NCBI GenBank assembly: GCA_964511215.1
Contig: CAZEER010000084.1
Coordinates: forward strand, 1 to 8,142
Length of the DNA stretch: 8,142 nucleotides
Reading direction: 5' to 3'
Source: CAZEER01 sp964511215
Lineage (GTDB): Bacteria; Fidelibacterota; Marinisomatia; Marinisomatales; UBA1611
The notes under the pieces were generated by a model. That model was given only the letters and a program-made list of their open reading frames with translations, was not told the origin of the DNA and ran no database searches. A program made the position numbers and the translations under genes. Positions 6,452 through 8,142 of this stretch are shown here, one piece after another (within the stretch, counting starts at the first letter, position 1; each line of letters starts with the position of its first letter).

Positions 6452-7123
6452 ATGGATACATATCTTAAAGATTATATTACAATGTTACGAGTCGAACGAA
6501 ATCTGTCACCGAAAACACTTGAAGCGTATCAAAGAGATCTGAATCAGTATTTAATTTCTATTAAAGAGAAAAATATCCACAATATTGCTGAGATTACCCA
6601 AGAGCATGTTCGTGAGTATATTAGATCCCTCAATAAAAAAGGGTTGGCCTCATCTAGCATAGCACGAATATTTTCATCTATTAGATCTTATTATAAATTT
6701 TTGTCAGCTGAAAAAATAATTAAAGAAAACCCTATGCTAGTTTTGGTTGGTCCAAAAGTATCCAAAAAATTGCCAAATATTTTGAGNNNNNNNNNNNNNN
6801 NNNNNNNNNNNNNNNNNNNNNNNNNNNNNNNNNNNNNNNNNNNNNNNNNNNNNNNNNNNNNNNNNNNNNNNNNNNNNNNNNNNNNNCGTGCTATGGTTAA
6901 TAATATTCTTAATAAATGGTCAACCAATGCAGGTATTAAAAAATCAGTCTCACCCCATACTTTGCGACATTCTTTTGCTACCCATTTATTAGAGGGTGGT
7001 GCGGATCTTCGATTTGTCCAGGCACTTTTGGGCCACAGCGATATCTCTACAACCCAAATATATACTCATTTAGATAAACATCATTTGCAAGAAGTATATA
7101 AAACTCATCATCCAAGGAGTTAG
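6452..7123 (+). CDS. xerD: XerC/XerD-type tyrosine recombinase, interrupted by an assembly gap
   Basis: Site-specific recombinase, probably of the pair that resolves chromosome dimers at dif. The first 111 residues are the N-terminal core-binding domain (LRVERNLSPKTLEAYQRDL and following). After the N run the catalytic domain resumes with SPHTLRHSFATHLL (H at 6956, R at 6965), LLGHSD (H at 7034) and QIYTH with the nucleophilic tyrosine at 7061; the end HHPRS is typical of Xer proteins. The first catalytic Arg and the Lys lie in the unsequenced part. Xer proteins have about 300 residues, so roughly 105 are missing, more than 100 Ns can encode; the frame agreement across the gap is therefore not evidence. 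The start is 1 nt after the gmhA stop. XerD is favoured over XerC by LLGHSD and HHPR, but only weakly. A chromosomal housekeeping setting argues against an integron or phage integrase. Confidence 0.88.
   Translation: MDTYLKDYITMLRVERNLSPKTLEAYQRDLNQYLISIKEKNIHNIAEITQEHVREYIRSLNKKGLASSSIARIFSSIRSYYKFLSAEKIIKENPMLVLVGPKVSKKLPNILXXXXXXXXXXXXXXXXXXXXXXXXXXXXXXXXXXRAMVNNILNKWSTNAGIKKSVSPHTLRHSFATHLLEGGADLRFVQALLGHSDISTTQIYTHLDKHHLQEVYKTHHPRS
6787..6886. other. Assembly gap of 100 Ns
   Basis: Exactly 100 Ns, the customary placeholder for a scaffold gap of unknown size. It falls inside the recombinase catalytic domain. Comparison with the Xer family suggests the true missing length is near 320 nt, so downstream coordinates are probably shifted relative to the real chromosome. 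Confidence 0.98.
7114..7119 (+). promoter_or_regulatory. Ribosome binding site that places the protease start at ATT
   Basis: AAGGAG lies inside the last codons of the recombinase gene, 6 nt before the ATT at 7126. No comparable site precedes the first in-frame ATG at 7177, so this site argues for initiation at 7126. Confidence 0.6.
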
Positions 7124-7125
7124 TA

Positions 7126-7755
7126 ATTCTTTTTAGACTCTCACCAGAAGCATTAGTTCTATTAATACCTACATTAATGTTTGCCCTATCATTCCACGAA
7201 TTTGCTCATGCATGGATGGCTTCACGCTGTGGAGATAATACTGCTGCTAGAATGGGTAGATTAACGCTTAATCCAATGGCTCATCTAGATATAATGGGTT
7301 CACTTATGATATTATTTGTAGGGTTTGGTTGGGCAAAGCCTGTACCGGTAGATGGCCGATATTTAAAAAACCCTCGTACAGATATGATGAAAGTAGCAGC
7401 TGCGGGACCCGCAGCTAATTTGATCTTGGCATTAATTGGTGGACTATTATTTAGATTTTTGAATGGAATAGGACCCATGACAGAATCTATTTTAGTATTA
7501 TTATTATGGTTCACACGAATCAATATTGCATTGGCTGTCTTTAATATGATTCCAGTGGCACCGTTAGATGGATCACAAATATTTTCGGGTTGGCTCATGA
7601 AAATAAATCCGCAATTGGCTTGGAAAATAGAATCCTATGGACCGCAGGTTTTATTTGGTCTCATACTATTTGGATATATTACCGGTTTTTCAATTATTTG
7701 GTTGGTTATGGAACCATTTGTAAGTTTTTTCATGAAAATATTTTTAGGAATATGA
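7126..7755 (+). CDS. M50B site-2-type membrane metalloprotease, probable ATT start
   Basis: Short site-2 protease family protein, 209 residues from ATT at 7126. The zinc motif HEFAH is at 24-28 (H24, E25, H28) in the first membrane helix, and the second metal motif NMIPVAPLDG at about 140-149 supplies D148. Family segments GWAKPVPVD and AAAGPAANL are present, with about five hydrophobic helices and no PDZ domain, as in the YwhC-like branch. It probably cleaves membrane proteins within the bilayer; substrates are unknown. The first in-frame ATG (7177) would cut off most of the first helix. The frame is open back to a TAA at 7099, and no ATG, GTG or TTG occurs before 7177. Starting at ATT gives the family-like N-terminus LFRLSPEALVLLIPTL and uses the AAGGAG site 6 nt upstream. 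The gene follows the recombinase stop by 2 nt. Family is sure, start less so. Confidence 0.88.
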   Translation: MLFRLSPEALVLLIPTLMFALSFHEFAHAWMASRCGDNTAARMGRLTLNPMAHLDIMGSLMILFVGFGWAKPVPVDGRYLKNPRTDMMKVAAAGPAANLILALIGGLLFRFLNGIGPMTESILVLLLWFTRINIALAVFNMIPVAPLDGSQIFSGWLMKINPQLAWKIESYGPQVLFGLILFGYITGFSIIWLVMEPFVSFFMKIFLGI

Positions 7756-7764
7756 ATATAGCTA

Positions 7765-7890
7765 ATGAATTATTTTAAACAATTAATCCCGATACGACGA
7801 AAAAAAAGTCGAAATATTTGGTGGACCTTTACCATGCTCATGATTGTTCTTTTTTTCATTGTTTATTTAAGAAATATTGCAAGCCAATAA
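7765..7890 (+). CDS. Small single-pass membrane protein, 41 residues, unknown function
   Basis: A short open frame from ATG 7765 to TAA 7888-7890 encodes 41 residues. The N-terminus (MNYFKQLIPIRRKKSRN) is strongly basic, with R11, R12, K13, K14 and R16. A hydrophobic helix follows at about 19-35, starting WWTF, and the tail RNIASQ is short. This predicts one membrane span with the N-terminus in the cytoplasm. It fills the 139-nt space between the protease stop and the formimidoyltransferase start, leaving 9 and 4 nt on either side, which fits the packing of the neighbours. No strong ribosome site is seen; AGGA at 7746-7749 is 15 nt away, so coupling to the protease gene is likelier. I do not recognise a family. 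A role beside the protease or in the envelope is conceivable but unsupported. Confidence 0.6.
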   Translation: MNYFKQLIPIRRKKSRNIWWTFTMLMIVLFFIVYLRNIASQ

Positions 7891-7894
7891 AAAT

Positions 7895-8142
7895 ATGAAC
7901 AAATTAGTAGAATGTGTCCCAAACTTTTCTGAAGGGCGGGACCAGAATAAAATCAGCGACATCGTCAAACAAATGTCAAATATTCCAGGTATAACAGTGT
8001 TGGATGTTGACCCAGGTCCTGACACAAATCGGACTGTTGTGACCATTGTAGGGCCACCGGAAGCAGTGGGAGAAGCTGCATTTCAAGGAATCAAACGGGC
8101 TTCTGATATCTTGGATATGAGCCAACATTCTGGAACACATCC
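7895..8142 (+). CDS. ftcD: Glutamate formimidoyltransferase, N-terminal part (3' end outside window)
   Basis: The first 82 complete codons of a formiminotransferase gene that runs off the window. The enzyme moves the formimino group from N-formiminoglutamate to tetrahydrofolate in histidine breakdown, or works in reverse on formyl groups. The family N-terminus is clear: VECVPNFSEGR (5-15), VLDVDPGPDTNRTVVTIVG (35-53), EAAF and DMSQHSGTHP at the end. The histidine at residue 82 coincides with the catalytic His82 of the mammalian enzyme. Whether a cyclodeaminase domain is fused cannot be seen. The start lies 4 nt after the small membrane protein without a ribosome site. G+C is about 45% over 7921-8142, higher than in most of the window. 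No other histidine-use gene is visible. Confidence 0.93.
   Translation, partial: MNKLVECVPNFSEGRDQNKISDIVKQMSNIPGITVLDVDPGPDTNRTVVTIVGPPEAVGEAAFQGIKRASDILDMSQHSGTH

Noticed and set aside
6452..7123. Mobile element or integron based on the tyrosine recombinase
   Set aside because: The recombinase has Xer family length and motifs as far as visible and sits in a housekeeping gene run, with no inverted repeats, cargo genes or attachment sites nearby.
7590..7778. 62-codon frame overlapping the end of the protease gene
   Set aside because: It is an out-of-frame shadow of the conserved protease; its only ATG past the protease stop codes for eight residues.
1..8142. CRISPR array, tRNA, rRNA or a defence system
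   Set aside because: No regularly spaced repeats, no tRNA cloverleaf and no defence-associated domain were seen; the MoxR-DUF58 pair is a common envelope-associated cluster and not by itself evidence of defence.

Overview
The window is an 8.1 kb, AT-rich, tightly packed stretch in which every supported gene lies on the + strand. It holds eleven complete or nearly complete genes and gene fragments with almost no intergenic DNA, plus one run of 100 Ns inside a recombinase gene. The N run suggests a scaffolded draft, probably a metagenome- or single-cell-derived assembly. The content fits a Gram-negative-type bacterium of the FCB superphylum. The clues are a group II geranylgeranylglyceryl phosphate synthase, a MoxR/DUF58/BatD-like cluster, a GmhA-type sugar phosphate isomerase, and a Bacteroidetes-style promoter ahead of efp. 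A marine lineage such as Candidatus Marinimicrobia (SAR406) is my best guess, but this is inference from gene content only.

Layout. (1) 1-2265: the C-terminal part of a MoxR-family AAA+ ATPase, a complete DUF58/von Willebrand A-like protein, and a short membrane-anchored BatD/DUF4381-like protein, spaced by 7 nt and a 1-nt overlap. (2) 2266-2346: the only real intergenic gap, 81 nt, with a candidate promoter. (3) 2347-4746: efp, accB and accC, i.e. the polyproline elongation factor next to the biotin carrier protein and biotin carboxylase of acetyl-CoA carboxylase. (4) 4760-6450: gcvH (lipoyl carrier), a GGGP synthase-family enzyme and a GmhA-like SIS isomerase, abutting or overlapping. (5) 6452-7755: a XerC/XerD tyrosine recombinase broken by the N gap, then an M50B site-2-type membrane protease that appears to start at an ATT codon. 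(6) 7765-8142: a 41-residue single-pass membrane protein, then the N-terminal 82 residues of a glutamate formimidoyltransferase, cut by the window edge.

How the genes fit together. MoxR, DUF58 and the BatD-like protein probably form a chaperone/vWA complex at the cell envelope. From efp onward the window looks like one long housekeeping transcription unit without obvious internal terminators. It mixes fatty acid precursor synthesis (AccB, AccC), translation (EF-P), a lipoyl carrier, an ether-lipid enzyme, sugar isomerisation, chromosome dimer resolution and membrane proteolysis.

I do not see a new defence, mobile or regulatory system here. The points most worth a second look are the exact TTTG-N19-TAnnTTTG promoter match, the ATT start of the protease, the unlisted 41-aa membrane microprotein, a His-to-Gln change at a metal/catalytic position of the GmhA-like protein, and the bacterial archaeal-type lipid enzyme.
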